A DNA stretch of 64,000 bases from Acetobacter sicerae (lineage in GTDB: Bacteria; Pseudomonadota; Alphaproteobacteria; Acetobacterales; Acetobacteraceae): the NCBI RefSeq assembly GCF_011516765.1, contig NZ_JAAABN010000005.1:1-64000 (forward strand). The letters are read 5' to 3'. The notes under the pieces are model-generated. The model had not been told where the DNA came from. It did no database searches and worked only from the letters and a program-made list of their open reading frames with translations. Shown in pieces: positions 23,774-32,797 of this stretch (position 1 is its first letter; each line of letters opens with the position of its first letter). The position numbers were made by a program, and so were the translations under genes.

Positions 23774-25129
23774 ATGAGTTCTGTCAGACAGCGTCAACTC
23801 AAGTTCGGTGCGATTCTTGCCGGTGTCGGCACGGACTTCAGCCAATGGCGGGATCCAGAGCTGCCGCCAAATGCTAGCATTGATATCGACTGGTACATCC
23901 ACAATGCGCGACTGGCGGAAGAAGCCAGGTTCGATCTGGTCTTCATCGTCGACAGTCCATTTATTACGCCCGATACCGCACCACATTTCCTCAATCGTCT
24001 GGAACCGCTCACTTTGCTGTCTGCTCTTGCGGTTTCCACGTCGCGTATTGGTCTGGTGGGCACGCTCACCACCACGTACTGGGAGCCTTACAATGTCGCG
24101 CGTCTGTTTGGTTCACTCGATCATATCAGCAAAGGGCGTGCAGGCTGGAATGTGGTGACCACGGGCCTTGAAGGCGCATCACGAAACTATGGCAAGGACA
24201 AACATCTCGATCATGCCCTGCGGTACCAGAGAGCGGAAGAATTTGTCGATGTCGTAAAAGGTCTTTGGGATAGCTACGAAGATGATGCTTTTCCTTATGA
24301 CAGGGAAAACGACGTTTTTCTCGATAAATCCAAACAGCACGCCCTGAATCATAAAGGTGAATTTCTGTCCGTTGCAGGTCCTCTGGCCCTCAGTCGTTCG
24401 CCGCAGGGTTACCCCGTTATTTTTCAGGCAGGCGACAGCAACGCCGGGCGGCAGCTGGGTGCGCAGATTGCGGATGGTACTTTCGCAGCCGTAGAAGATT
24501 TCGAATCTGTGCAGGAGTATTATCATGATCTCAAGACGAGAGCGAAAGCGCTTGGCCGCGATCCCGATTCCATTCACGTTCTTCCCGGTATCGCTCCGAT
24601 TATTGCTGAAACGGATGAAGAAGCCCGGGAGATAGCTGTTGAGCGGGAAGGGGGGCTGGATATAGATAAAAAGCTTGTCGCTCTGGGACGGGCTTTCAAT
24701 TACCATGATTTTCGGCAGTACCCGCTTGACGCGCCATTTCCAGACATCAGCAATCTGACTCTGAACAGCTACAAAGGTCACGCAGAGCGTATTTTGCGTG
24801 GGGTAAATGCAGGCAAGCTGACATTACGACAGGCGGCAGAGCGTTATGGAAGCTGGCGACTCAGTTTCGTTGGATCGCCGGAAACCGTCGCCAATGAGAT
24901 CGAGCGCTGGTTTGTTGGGAACGCGGCAGACGGTTTCAATATTCGCGTCACCAGTCCGAGAGATTTCAAACTTTTCCGTGAACGTGTCATTCCCATTCTT
25001 CAGGAGCGCGGCCTGTTCCGGACCGAATATGAAGGAACAACATTGAGAGACCATCTTGGTCTTTCAGTCCCGGAAAACAGATGGACGGCAAGGAAACGTG
25101 AAGAGTCTTCACGTGCCGATGCGGCCTGA
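23774..25129 (+). CDS. LLM-class flavin-dependent monooxygenase, NtaA/SnaA/DszA family
   Basis: A 451-residue two-component monooxygenase. It has the NtaA/DszA signature set: KFGAILAGVGTDFSQWRDP at the start, the ordered FVIDSPFI and LNRLEPLTLLSAL, LTTTYWEPYNVARLFGSLDHIS, GRAGWNVVTTGLEGASRNYG and the phosphate/flavin site GPLALSRSPQGYPVIFQAGDS. The C-terminus has VGSPETVANEIERWF and FRERVIPILQERGLFR. The start at 23774 follows AGGGGAGAG; an upstream Met at 23741 lacks one. The family covers NTA, EDTA and dibenzothiophene-sulfone oxygenases and many sulfur-starvation proteins of unknown substrate. It needs FMNH2 from a separate reductase. Confidence 0.9.
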   Translation: MSSVRQRQLKFGAILAGVGTDFSQWRDPELPPNASIDIDWYIHNARLAEEARFDLVFIVDSPFITPDTAPHFLNRLEPLTLLSALAVSTSRIGLVGTLTTTYWEPYNVARLFGSLDHISKGRAGWNVVTTGLEGASRNYGKDKHLDHALRYQRAEEFVDVVKGLWDSYEDDAFPYDRENDVFLDKSKQHALNHKGEFLSVAGPLALSRSPQGYPVIFQAGDSNAGRQLGAQIADGTFAAVEDFESVQEYYHDLKTRAKALGRDPDSIHVLPGIAPIIAETDEEAREIAVEREGGLDIDKKLVALGRAFNYHDFRQYPLDAPFPDISNLTLNSYKGHAERILRGVNAGKLTLRQAAERYGSWRLSFVGSPETVANEIERWFVGNAADGFNIRVTSPRDFKLFRERVIPILQERGLFRTEYEGTTLRDHLGLSVPENRWTARKREESSRADAA

Positions 25130-25156
25130 TCATTTCCTGCTGTGAAAAGTGATAAA

Positions 25157-26488
25157 ATGACACAGAAACGCAAGATCAAACTTGGCTTCATTCTGCATGG
25201 CGTGGGGCGTACATGGGACGACTGGCGCCATCCGGAACGGGATGTAAGGGCCAGCACAAACTTTTCTTTCTATCGCAAGCAGGCTCAGCTTGCGGAAAAA
25301 GGGAAGTTCGATTTTCTTTTTGTTGCTGACAGTCTGTAAATCAATGAAAAATCCAGCCCGCATTATCTCAACCGTTTCGAGCCGCTCACCATTCTGTCGT
25401 CGTTGGCTGCTGTCACCGATCATATCGGTCTCGTTGGCACGCTGAGTGTGAGCTATACGGAGCCGTTCAATGTGGCGCGGCAGTTCGCCTCCCTTGACCA
25501 TATCAGTCATGGTCGGGCCGGCTGGAACGTCGTCACTTCATGGCTGAGTGATACGGCTGCAAATTTTGGTCGAAAGGAGCATCCTGCCCATAGTGAACGC
25601 TACCGCATCGCGGCGGAACATCTGGAAACCGTACAGGGACTGTGGGACAGCTGGGAGGATGATGCGCTGGTTGGCGATAAAGCCAGCGGTCTGTTTGTAA
25701 ATCCTGAGAAGCTGCACAAGCTGGATCATTCTGGTTCCCATTTTCAGGTCCGTGGTCCTCTGAATATTGACCGATCGCCTCAGGGCCAGCCGGTCATTTT
25801 TCAGGCGGGAGCGTCGGAGACCGGACGTGATTTTGCTGCACGTCACGCGGAAGCCGTTTTCTGCGGTCCTGCTGATCTGGACGAGGCGCGTCTTTATTAC
25901 GCCGATCTCAAGGCCCGTGCGCGCAAGTTGGGTCGGAAAGACGATCTGCCTTTCATTCTGCCCGGCGCGGCACCTATTGTCGGCTTGACCGAAGAAGAAG
26001 CGGAGGTACGCTATCAGGAACTGGTTGCTTTAACCTCCATCGATACCGGTCTTGGTTTTCTCTCACGTTCGTTCAACGATCATGACTTCAGGCAGTACGA
26101 TCTTGACGGACCTTTTCCCGAAGTCGAACAGATCGGCAATGAAAGCAACCAGAGCGCCTCACAACGTATTCTTAAACGGGTCAGAAAAGATAACTTGAGT
26201 ATCAGGCAGATTGCACGCGAGCTTGCCACGCCTCGGGGCGATTTTGTTGGCACGCCAGCGCAGGTTGCTGACGCCTTGCAGAACTGGTTTGAAACCGGTG
26301 GTGCGGATGGTTTTGTTCTCTTTGAACCTCTGCCGGGACAACTGGATCTTTTTGTTCAACATGTCATCCCGATCCTGCAGGAACGTGGTCTGTTCAGGCG
26401 GGAATATGAACATGAAACATTTCGAGAAAATCTAGGTCTTTCCGTTCCCGTCAATCGCTATGCTGTCGATCGCAAACAGGTCGGTTGA
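25157..26488 (+). pseudogene. LLM-class monooxygenase (NtaA/DszA family) interrupted by one in-frame TAA
   Basis: Paralogue of the gene at 23774, 27 nt downstream. The first 60 codons run KLGFILHGVGRTWDDWRHP to FDFLFVADSL, then TAA at 25337-25339. The same frame continues without a break: INEKSSPHYLNRFEPLTILSSL, SVSYTEPFNVARQFASLDHIS, GRAGWNVVTSWLSD and QERGLFRREYEHETFRENLG, to 26488. Intact homologues have an aromatic residue, often Tyr, at this point, one base from TAA. No other lesion is visible, so the loss is recent, or the base is a sequencing error. Internal re-initiation would give a protein lacking the N-terminal strand and is unlikely to be active. Confidence 0.85.
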
Positions 26489-26652
26489 TTTCAGTTTTCG
26501 AGACATGCAGCGGTTTTCCTTTGACGGAATAGCCGCTGTGATCTGCTGTTCCGCCAACGTCAGACAGAGACTGGCGCTATTGACGTCCGGACATACCTGT
26601 CTGCACTTCTCACAGACTGGCCGTTTCTTCAGTTTCCCGTTATTTCGCATGG

Positions 26653-28008
26653 ATGGCTGCTCTTTTCTTCCCTTCCATGCCACACCTGCCACCGGACGAT
26701 ATCACGGGCCTCGGCGTCCTGTTCCGTCTGAAACAGAACGGATTTGGAGCCTTTCCGGCACGCTGTTTTTATGAGCCTGTCCTGTCGCTGCGTGCGCTGG
26801 GCAGACCTCTGGTGGTCGCCGCCGGACCTGAGGCCATCAAAGCGGTGCTCTCCACGGATGCGACATCGTTTCAGCGGCTGCGCATGGGGCGGCGTGTGCT
26901 CAGCCCTATTGTGGGTGATGGCATTCTGGTCAGTGAGGGGGCTGTCTGGCGTCATCAGCGGCGAGCGATGGCGCCGGCTTTCACCCCGAGGACGGTGCCG
27001 ACACTGGCCAGACATATTGCGGCCTGTGCGGATACGACGCTGCCGCATGTCAGCACGGAGCAGCCGGTCGATGTTTTTGCCCTGACCCAGACTCTCGCGC
27101 TCGATATTGCCGCCGTGACGATGTTTTCGATGACCAGCGCAACATTCGGCGCCAAATTGCGGGCGATGGTGACGTCCTTCATGGCCGGGATCGGTCAGCC
27201 GCGTCCGGCGGATTTCCTTTTGCCGCCATCAGTGCCGACGTTGACGGACTGGCGGAGGAAACGCTTCCGTCGCCGCTGGGTGGCGTTGATTGAAGCGATT
27301 ATTGCCGAACGGCCGAAGATCGGGACGCAGGATGAAGCGCGCGATCTTTTTGACCTCCTGATGCAGGCGTTCGGGGAAGAAGGCGGCATTGCGGGTCAAG
27401 CAGTGGTGGACGAAGTCGCCACGATGATTGTGGCGGGACATGAGACAACGGCAACCGCTCTGTTCTGGGCTGTCTGGCTGCTGGCAAGCGCGCCTGAGTG
27501 GCAGGACGCCATAGCGCAGGAGGTGCAGCACACTGATCTGTCACCTGATCACGCTGCTGCTGCCTTGCCGCATCTGCCAGTCACGACGGCTGTGGTGCGG
27601 GAGGCGTTGAGGCTTTTCCCACCAGCATTCATGACCGGACGTGAAGCGGTCAGCGATGTTGAGCTTTGCGGGCAGTCCATACCAGACGGCGCGATGATGC
27701 TGTTACCTTTCTGGATGCTGCACAGAAATCCTGAACTCTGGAAAAATCCTGCGGCGTTCGATCCGGACCGCTTCCTGAATGGAAAGGAGCCGGAGCGCTT
27801 TACGTTCCTGCCATTTGGCGCGGGACCGCATGTCTGCATCGGGGCGCAACTGGCTATGACCGAGGCTGTTCTCGTTCTTGCCCGGCTCGTTCAGTTGTAC
27901 CGTTTTACGGCTGTGGACGACAAACCCGTTCTGCCGGTTGGAGTTCTTTCCACGCGCCCGTCACGTTCCGCGTTGTTCCGGTTCTCCCGGCGTCAGGGCA
28001 ATAACTAA
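26653..28008 (+). CDS. Cytochrome P450
   Basis: Soluble bacterial P450 of 451 residues. The I-helix oxygen-activation motif is VAGHETTATALF; the K-helix ExxR is EALRLF; the PERF-like segment is FDPDRFLNG; the heme loop is FGAGPHVCIGAQ with the axial Cys. The N-terminus has no membrane anchor. The start is uncertain: ATG at 26653 or 26677, neither with a clear ribosome-binding site. No ferredoxin or ferredoxin reductase gene adjoins it, so its redox partners are elsewhere. It lies at the edge of the sulfonate island, transcribed away from it. Substrate unknown. Confidence 0.92.
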   Translation: MAALFFPSMPHLPPDDITGLGVLFRLKQNGFGAFPARCFYEPVLSLRALGRPLVVAAGPEAIKAVLSTDATSFQRLRMGRRVLSPIVGDGILVSEGAVWRHQRRAMAPAFTPRTVPTLARHIAACADTTLPHVSTEQPVDVFALTQTLALDIAAVTMFSMTSATFGAKLRAMVTSFMAGIGQPRPADFLLPPSVPTLTDWRRKRFRRRWVALIEAIIAERPKIGTQDEARDLFDLLMQAFGEEGGIAGQAVVDEVATMIVAGHETTATALFWAVWLLASAPEWQDAIAQEVQHTDLSPDHAAAALPHLPVTTAVVREALRLFPPAFMTGREAVSDVELCGQSIPDGAMMLLPFWMLHRNPELWKNPAAFDPDRFLNGKEPERFTFLPFGAGPHVCIGAQLAMTEAVLVLARLVQLYRFTAVDDKPVLPVGVLSTRPSRSALFRFSRRQGNN

Positions 28009-28126
28009 GGGAACGGCCACTTTAGAAAAGCGATTGTTTGGTCAGAATATTTTGCATGACTATATATTGTACAAACAAAGAGACAGAGTCTGGCTCTGCC
28101 CCTTTGTTGTGAAAGTGGGCCGGGAT

Positions 28127-28147
28127 CAAAGGGACTGTGTCCCTTTG
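28127..28147. repeat. Short perfect hairpin between P450 and catalase ends
   Basis: CAAAGGGAC pairs with GTCCCTTTG over a 3-nt loop, in the gap between the convergent P450 (ends 28008) and catalase (ends 28185) genes. No T-run follows on either strand, so terminator function is only possible. Confidence 0.4.
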
Positions 28148-28184
28148 TGAGGCGCAAGGCAAAACCCGGAAAAACTACACGGTT

Positions 28185-30338
28185 TTACGCAAGATCACGC
28201 ACTTTTGGCTCACGCGCCCAGTGACGTTTCACGCCGACCTTCTCGAACTCGTCGAGTGGAACAACTCCGTCGTCCTTTTCAATGCCAGCCCGGTCGAGAA
28301 TGACCTGCGTTCCTTTGCAGTGCGCGATCGTCTTGCAGTGGGTGTAAGCATCCATGAACCACTGCACTGCCGCAGAATCATGCGACAGTTTCCTGGCCTG
28401 ATCGGGCATCAGGATGGAGATGATTCCATCGAAAAGCACTGATGGCGATCCGGCGAGCAGACCGTCGGCCTCAAGCGTGCCGCCCTTGACGGGAATACCT
28501 CCGACCTTGGGAGCGACGAGAACCGCTGTGCCGCCTTTCCCTTCGATCAGATCCTTGAACTTTTGGATTTCGGCCAGATCCGAACCTTCTGCGAACAGGA
28601 TTCCGATCTGACGACCTTTCAGCGTGTTCTTGGCCTGTTTCTGGATGGAAAGCGCATCAGAAATCCGCAGGTCAACAGGTTCTTTGGCGGCTTTGGCCTT
28701 CTCAGGCAGTTCTATGGCCAGACCTGTCGCAACCCGTTTGGCGAGGGATTCGTCAACATTGCGCAACTGGGCCACAACCCGCTCCCGAACGTGCGGAATC
28801 TGGACCTTAGACAGTTCGAAGACAATGGACGACGCCGTATGGGCCTGTTCGCTTTCCGTGAGGGAGCGATAATACATGCGCGGCTGGCTGTAATGATCCG
28901 CGAAGGTTTCCGAACGGATGCGGACCTTCCGCGTCGGATCATTGTCTTCGGCGTTTTCCTCGAAGGTCCTGAAACCCGTTGTCGGGCAGGCGCGTGGACC
29001 ACCGGTCTCTCCTGCTTCCGCCAGACTGTTCGGCTCATAATTGGCGCGGCCGACCGGCACGAGCGTCTGCATCATGCCATCCCGCTGGAAGTTGCTGAAC
29101 GGACATTTGGCCGCATTGATCGGGATCTGATGAAAGTTTGTTGTCCCCAGACGGGATTTCTGCGTGTCGAGATAGGAGAACAGACGTCCCTGCAACAGCG
29201 GATCATTGGAGAAGTCGATGCCGGGAATGATATTGGTCGGCATGAAGGCGACCTGCTCGGTCTCCGCGAAGAAGTTGTCCACATTCCGATTGAGCGTCAT
29301 GCGACCGATGATTTCGACGGGAATATCTTCTTCCGGAATCAGCTTCGTGGCGTCCAGCACATCATATGGCTGCTTGGCGGCCCAGGCTTCATCGAACACC
29401 TGTATCCCCAGATCCCATGCCGGGAAATCGCCCTGACTGATGGCCTCAAAGAGGTCCTGACGATGGAAATCCGGGTTGGCGCCGGCGATTTTTACGGCCT
29501 CGTCCCATGTGGTCGATTCAATGCCGAGTACCGGTTTCCAGTGGAACTTGACGAATTTGCCTTCGCCTTTCTCATTCACAAGCCGGAAGGTGTGGACGCC
29601 GAACCCTTCAATCATGCGGAGGGAGCGTGGAATGCCGCGATCGGACATGGCCCACATGACCGTGTGCAGTGATTCGGGCATCAGGCTGACAAAGTCCCAG
29701 AACGTATCATGGGCGGTCGCAGCCTGCGGATAACCCCGATCAGCTTCCATCTTTACGCTGTGCACAAGGTCCGGAAACTTTATGGCATCCTGAATGAAGA
29801 AGACAGGAATGTTGTTGCCAACCAGATCCCAGTTACCGCTGTCGGTGTAGAACTTGACGGCAAAACCCCGGACATCGCGAGGGGTGTCTACAGAGCCCGC
29901 GCCGCCTGTCACTGTGGAGAGGCGGGTGAAGACGGGACAGGTTGCGCCGACCTTCTGAAAGATCGACGCCTTCGTCAGCTCGGGGATGGCTTTGGTGCAT
30001 TCGAACACGCCATGCGCGCCTGAGCCTCTGGCGTGCACGATGCGCTCAGGAATACGTTCGTGATCGAAGTGGAAAATCTTTTCGCGAAGAATGAAATCTT
30101 CCAGCAGGGTCGGTCCGCGTTTGCCCGCCTTCAGGGAGTTTTCATTGTCCGAAATCCGGTGGCCGAAATTGTCGGTCAGATGAGCGACGCCATCAGAATG
30201 GTCACCATCATGCGCGATGGTCTGCTGAAGTTCGCCACCCGGAGCGACCGTGTCTTTTGTTTTGACATGTCCGGCACCGGGGGGATGATCATGCAATCCG
30301 TTATCGACGCTCGGTGTAGGACTTGTGTCCTTAGGCAT
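28185..30338 (-). CDS. katE: Large-subunit catalase (KatE/HPII type)
   Basis: Monofunctional heme catalase of 717 residues, the long clade with an added C-terminal flavodoxin/DJ-1-like domain. Catalytic His lies in RIVHARGSGAHG, the distal-side Ser/Asn segment in RLSTVTGGAGSVDTPRDVRG, and the proximal tyrosine in GRLFSYLDTQKSRLG. The extra C-terminal domain begins around GRQIGILFAEGSD (about residue 575). ATG at 30338 is chosen because GGAGG lies 5 nt upstream; an ATG four codons earlier has none. It degrades hydrogen peroxide, often in stationary phase. Peroxide from the flavin oxygenases next door or from PQQ/oxidase metabolism is a plausible load. Confidence 0.95.
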   Translation of the reverse strand: MPKDTSPTPSVDNGLHDHPPGAGHVKTKDTVAPGGELQQTIAHDGDHSDGVAHLTDNFGHRISDNENSLKAGKRGPTLLEDFILREKIFHFDHERIPERIVHARGSGAHGVFECTKAIPELTKASIFQKVGATCPVFTRLSTVTGGAGSVDTPRDVRGFAVKFYTDSGNWDLVGNNIPVFFIQDAIKFPDLVHSVKMEADRGYPQAATAHDTFWDFVSLMPESLHTVMWAMSDRGIPRSLRMIEGFGVHTFRLVNEKGEGKFVKFHWKPVLGIESTTWDEAVKIAGANPDFHRQDLFEAISQGDFPAWDLGIQVFDEAWAAKQPYDVLDATKLIPEEDIPVEIIGRMTLNRNVDNFFAETEQVAFMPTNIIPGIDFSNDPLLQGRLFSYLDTQKSRLGTTNFHQIPINAAKCPFSNFQRDGMMQTLVPVGRANYEPNSLAEAGETGGPRACPTTGFRTFEENAEDNDPTRKVRIRSETFADHYSQPRMYYRSLTESEQAHTASSIVFELSKVQIPHVRERVVAQLRNVDESLAKRVATGLAIELPEKAKAAKEPVDLRISDALSIQKQAKNTLKGRQIGILFAEGSDLAEIQKFKDLIEGKGGTAVLVAPKVGGIPVKGGTLEADGLLAGSPSVLFDGIISILMPDQARKLSHDSAAVQWFMDAYTHCKTIAHCKGTQVILDRAGIEKDDGVVPLDEFEKVGVKRHWAREPKVRDLA

Positions 30339-30504
30339 GAATGCCTCCATCAGATCTGAAAAGAAAAGCGGATCATCTCATCCCGCTCCCGGAAACAGGG
30401 GCAGGGTGACCGCGTACACTATATTCAAACGATTGGTGGGGGACCGGGTTCCCTGTCTGATATTTCAGTTCAACACATTATCGGGAATGCAATGGACCTG
30501 TTAT

Positions 30505-30648
30505 TCAGGACATCGCCAGACAGGGAAGGTGGCCAGCCGCCCACCACTGTAAAGATGTGCGCATCGTGCATGTGGCGGTGTTGCGGAAGAAAACGTCCCT
30601 GCGATCAGCACGACGTTCGAGATTGATAACGTATGTCTGCGTTTGCAT
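30505..30648 (-). pseudogene. Possible N-terminal remnant of a glycosyltransferase family 25 gene
   Basis: The minus-strand codons from 30648 read MQTQTYVINLERRADRRDV, which matches the start of GT25 (LPS glycosyltransferase) proteins: x-Y-V-I-N-L-x-R-R-x-D-R. Similarity fades after about 25 residues and the frame stops at 47. No continuation is visible. It lies between catalase and the aldehyde dehydrogenase. The call rests on a short but characteristic stretch. Confidence 0.45.
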
Positions 30649-30978
30649 CACGATACTGTTCGCTCGTTTTGTGCGGTGCGATGTGACGTCCGGCTCAGGG
30701 GGATAACACTCTGGAAAATGAGAAGGGTGTGTGTTTTCGGTAATATTCAGAGGTTGGTTTTCCTTTCTCTGATTGGAAAAGAACCTGATTCTTAAAATAA
30801 GGAAGAGAATTTTCTGGGCTCCGGGTGATCTGCCTCCGGTACGGGATCGCAACAAATAATGGCAAAAGCCTTCTCCGGCCCCTTTCCGTTTTGAAAAAAT
30901 CATTGGAGTATGCCGCGGCACACCCGCTTTCGGCTCGGGTAAGGATTGCTATCCGGATATCAGAGAGGAGAGATCGTC
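30649..30978. other. Intergenic region upstream of the aldehyde dehydrogenase
   Basis: About 330 nt without a supportable gene. It must hold the promoter of the dehydrogenase, but I could not fix a -35/-10 pair. Its last 20 nt contain the ribosome-binding site GAGGAGA. Confidence 0.4.
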
Positions 30979-32349
30979 ATGTCTGCCTACAAGACACTCA
31001 ACCCGACTACGGGCAAGGTCGAGAAGACTTTTGACGAGCATACTGACGCTGAGATGATCGCCAGGCTGGAAAAAGCTCATGGCCTGTGGAGAGATGACTG
31101 GCGTCATCGTTCCTTCGAGGAACGTCGGAAGATCGTCAAGGCCGCAGCAGAAGCCCTGCGCCGCGACAAGGAAAAGCACGCGTCCCTGATCGCCACCGAG
31201 ATGGGCAAATCCATCGGTGAATCCATTGGTGAGATAGAGTTTTCCGCCGATATTCTCGATTATTACGCAGACAACGCCCAGCAGTTCCTGGCCCCCAAAG
31301 ACATCAGGACATCCTGTAGCAAGGCGCAGGTCATCAGCCAGTCTCTTGGTGTGATCTATTGCGTCGAGCCGTGGAACTATCCGTATTACCAGCTTGCCCG
31401 CGTGGCTGCGCCAAACCTTATGGCGGGCAACACGGTCATGGTGAAGCACGCCCCGACGGTGCCGCAGTGCGCGCTGGCGTTCGAGCAGCTCTTCATCGAC
31501 GCAGGCGCTCCGGAAGGCGCTTACACCAACCTGTTCATCAGCAACGACCAGTCGGAAAAGCTGATCGAGCGTCCGGAAGTCTGTGGCGTGGCCCTGACGG
31601 GCAGTGAGCGCGCAGGCAGCGCTGTGGCGTCGCAGGCCGGCAAGGCTCTGAAGAAGAGCACCATGGAACTCGGCGGCACGGATGCGTTCATCGTGCTGGA
31701 AGATGCCGATCTGGATCTGACCGTCAAAAACGCTATCTTTGGCCGCTTTGAGAATAACGGGCAGGTCTGCACGGCTGCGAAGCGCATGATCGTTCACGAT
31801 AGCATTGCGGACGAATTCACCGAGCGTCTGAAGACCGCGATCAGCGAGTTCCGTTATGGCGATCCGCTGGACAAGGACAACTCACACGGTCCGATGAGCA
31901 GCGAAAACGCCATGAACCTCGTGCTGGAACAGGTGGATATCGCTGTCAAAGGCGGAGCCAGGCTTCTGACGGGGGGCGTGCGCCTCAACCGGGAAGGCTT
32001 CTTCATTCAGGCCGGTATCCTGACCGATATCACGAAGGACAATCCGATCTTCTACAAGGAGATCTTTGGTCCGATCGCTTCGATCTACCGTGTGCGCGAT
32101 GAGGAAGAGGCCATTGCTCTGGCCAATGACTCGCCGTTCGGACTGGGCGGTTCGGTCTATACGAAGGACACCGAGCGTGGCTGGCGTGTCGCAGAGCGGA
32201 TCGAGACAGGCATGGTGTTCATCAATGCGATGGGCGGCGGCGGTCCCGAGATGCCGTTCGGCGGGATCAAGAACTCCGGTTATGGCCGGGAGCTCTCCGA
32301 GTTCGGCATCGAGGAGTTCATCAACCGCAAGTTGGTCTGCATTCCATAA
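30979..32349 (+). CDS. NAD(P)-dependent succinate-semialdehyde dehydrogenase-type aldehyde dehydrogenase
   Basis: Aldehyde dehydrogenase of 456 residues, the GabD/YneI size class. Motifs in order: VEPWNYPYYQ, ALTGSERAGSAVA (coenzyme loop), MELGGTDAFIVLEDADLD with the general-base Glu, NNGQVCTAAKRMIV with the catalytic Cys, and FYKEIFGPIA. The start at 30979 follows GAGGAGAGATCGTC. It ends at a strong terminator and stands alone. It oxidises succinate semialdehyde or a related aldehyde to the acid. Aldehydes released by alkanesulfonate monooxygenases are conceivable substrates, but there is no genetic linkage to show it. Confidence 0.92.
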   Translation: MSAYKTLNPTTGKVEKTFDEHTDAEMIARLEKAHGLWRDDWRHRSFEERRKIVKAAAEALRRDKEKHASLIATEMGKSIGESIGEIEFSADILDYYADNAQQFLAPKDIRTSCSKAQVISQSLGVIYCVEPWNYPYYQLARVAAPNLMAGNTVMVKHAPTVPQCALAFEQLFIDAGAPEGAYTNLFISNDQSEKLIERPEVCGVALTGSERAGSAVASQAGKALKKSTMELGGTDAFIVLEDADLDLTVKNAIFGRFENNGQVCTAAKRMIVHDSIADEFTERLKTAISEFRYGDPLDKDNSHGPMSSENAMNLVLEQVDIAVKGGARLLTGGVRLNREGFFIQAGILTDITKDNPIFYKEIFGPIASIYRVRDEEEAIALANDSPFGLGGSVYTKDTERGWRVAERIETGMVFINAMGGGGPEMPFGGIKNSGYGRELSEFGIEEFINRKLVCIP

Positions 32350-32380
32350 GCACAGTGCGGGATAACGCAGTCGGAATGAG

Positions 32381-32404
32381 CAGGGGCCGAAAGGCCCCTG
32401 TTTT
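32381..32404 (+). terminator. Rho-independent terminator of the aldehyde dehydrogenase gene
   Basis: CAGGGGCC and GGCCCCTG pair across a GAAA tetraloop, followed by TTTT, 31 nt after the stop codon. Confidence 0.9.
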
Positions 32405-32421
32405 CGTTAGGATCCGAGGGA

Positions 32422-32610
32422 TCAGTCTACGGTCGAAAGTGACGGCTTGGCCTGTTTTTCCACGGCTTTGACCAGTTCGGGATTGGTGCGGCGCAGCAGG
32501 CTGGCGCGCAGCATGATGGCCGTGTCCCGCGCCGATGCCTGTCGCCAGCGGATGAGGAAGTCACGATCCGCCTGCAGATCCGGCTCGTGTGTTTCGGGAG
32601 AGTCTTTCAT
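32422..32610 (-). CDS. Small hypothetical protein
   Basis: A 62-residue charged protein, MKDSPETHEPDLQADRDF at the start and KAVEKQAKPSLSTVD at the end. It has a central helix-like segment rich in Arg and Leu and no recognisable domain. An AGG lies 8 nt before the ATG. It is convergent with the aldehyde dehydrogenase. Its composition looks protein-like rather than random, but I cannot place it in a family. Confidence 0.55.
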   Translation of the reverse strand: MKDSPETHEPDLQADRDFLIRWRQASARDTAIMLRASLLRRTNPELVKAVEKQAKPSLSTVD

Positions 32611-32797
32611 AAAACCTGGTTTCCGGGGTTCTTCATAAGGTCAGTGATTCGTACCCGGAAGAAACGCCAGGCAGTTCATTGTGGGCTCTTCTCTCACGTC
32701 CCCATGATTCGAAAGTAAATTATCTGCACTTCGGCCCTGTGATTCTGTAATACCAGAATCGTGTCCCTTTCAGGGCGGAAGCAGCGCAGCTTCGGGG

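Noticed and set aside
25337..25339. Programmed recoding or stop-codon readthrough of the LLM gene
   Set aside because: The codon is TAA, not TGA, and there is no downstream structure that suggests readthrough; a plain nonsense mutation is simpler.
26489..26652. A gene or remnant between the broken LLM gene and the P450
   Set aside because: Short frames on both strands show no family pattern; it is probably only the P450 leader.
28563..29672. 369-codon open frame antisense to the catalase gene
   Set aside because: It mirrors the high-GC catalase codons, has no domain pattern, and lies entirely within a gene with complete catalytic motifs.
32741..32760. Hairpin GATTCTG/CAGAATC as terminator of the DUF721 gene
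   Set aside because: Only 7 bp and no T-run on the minus strand.
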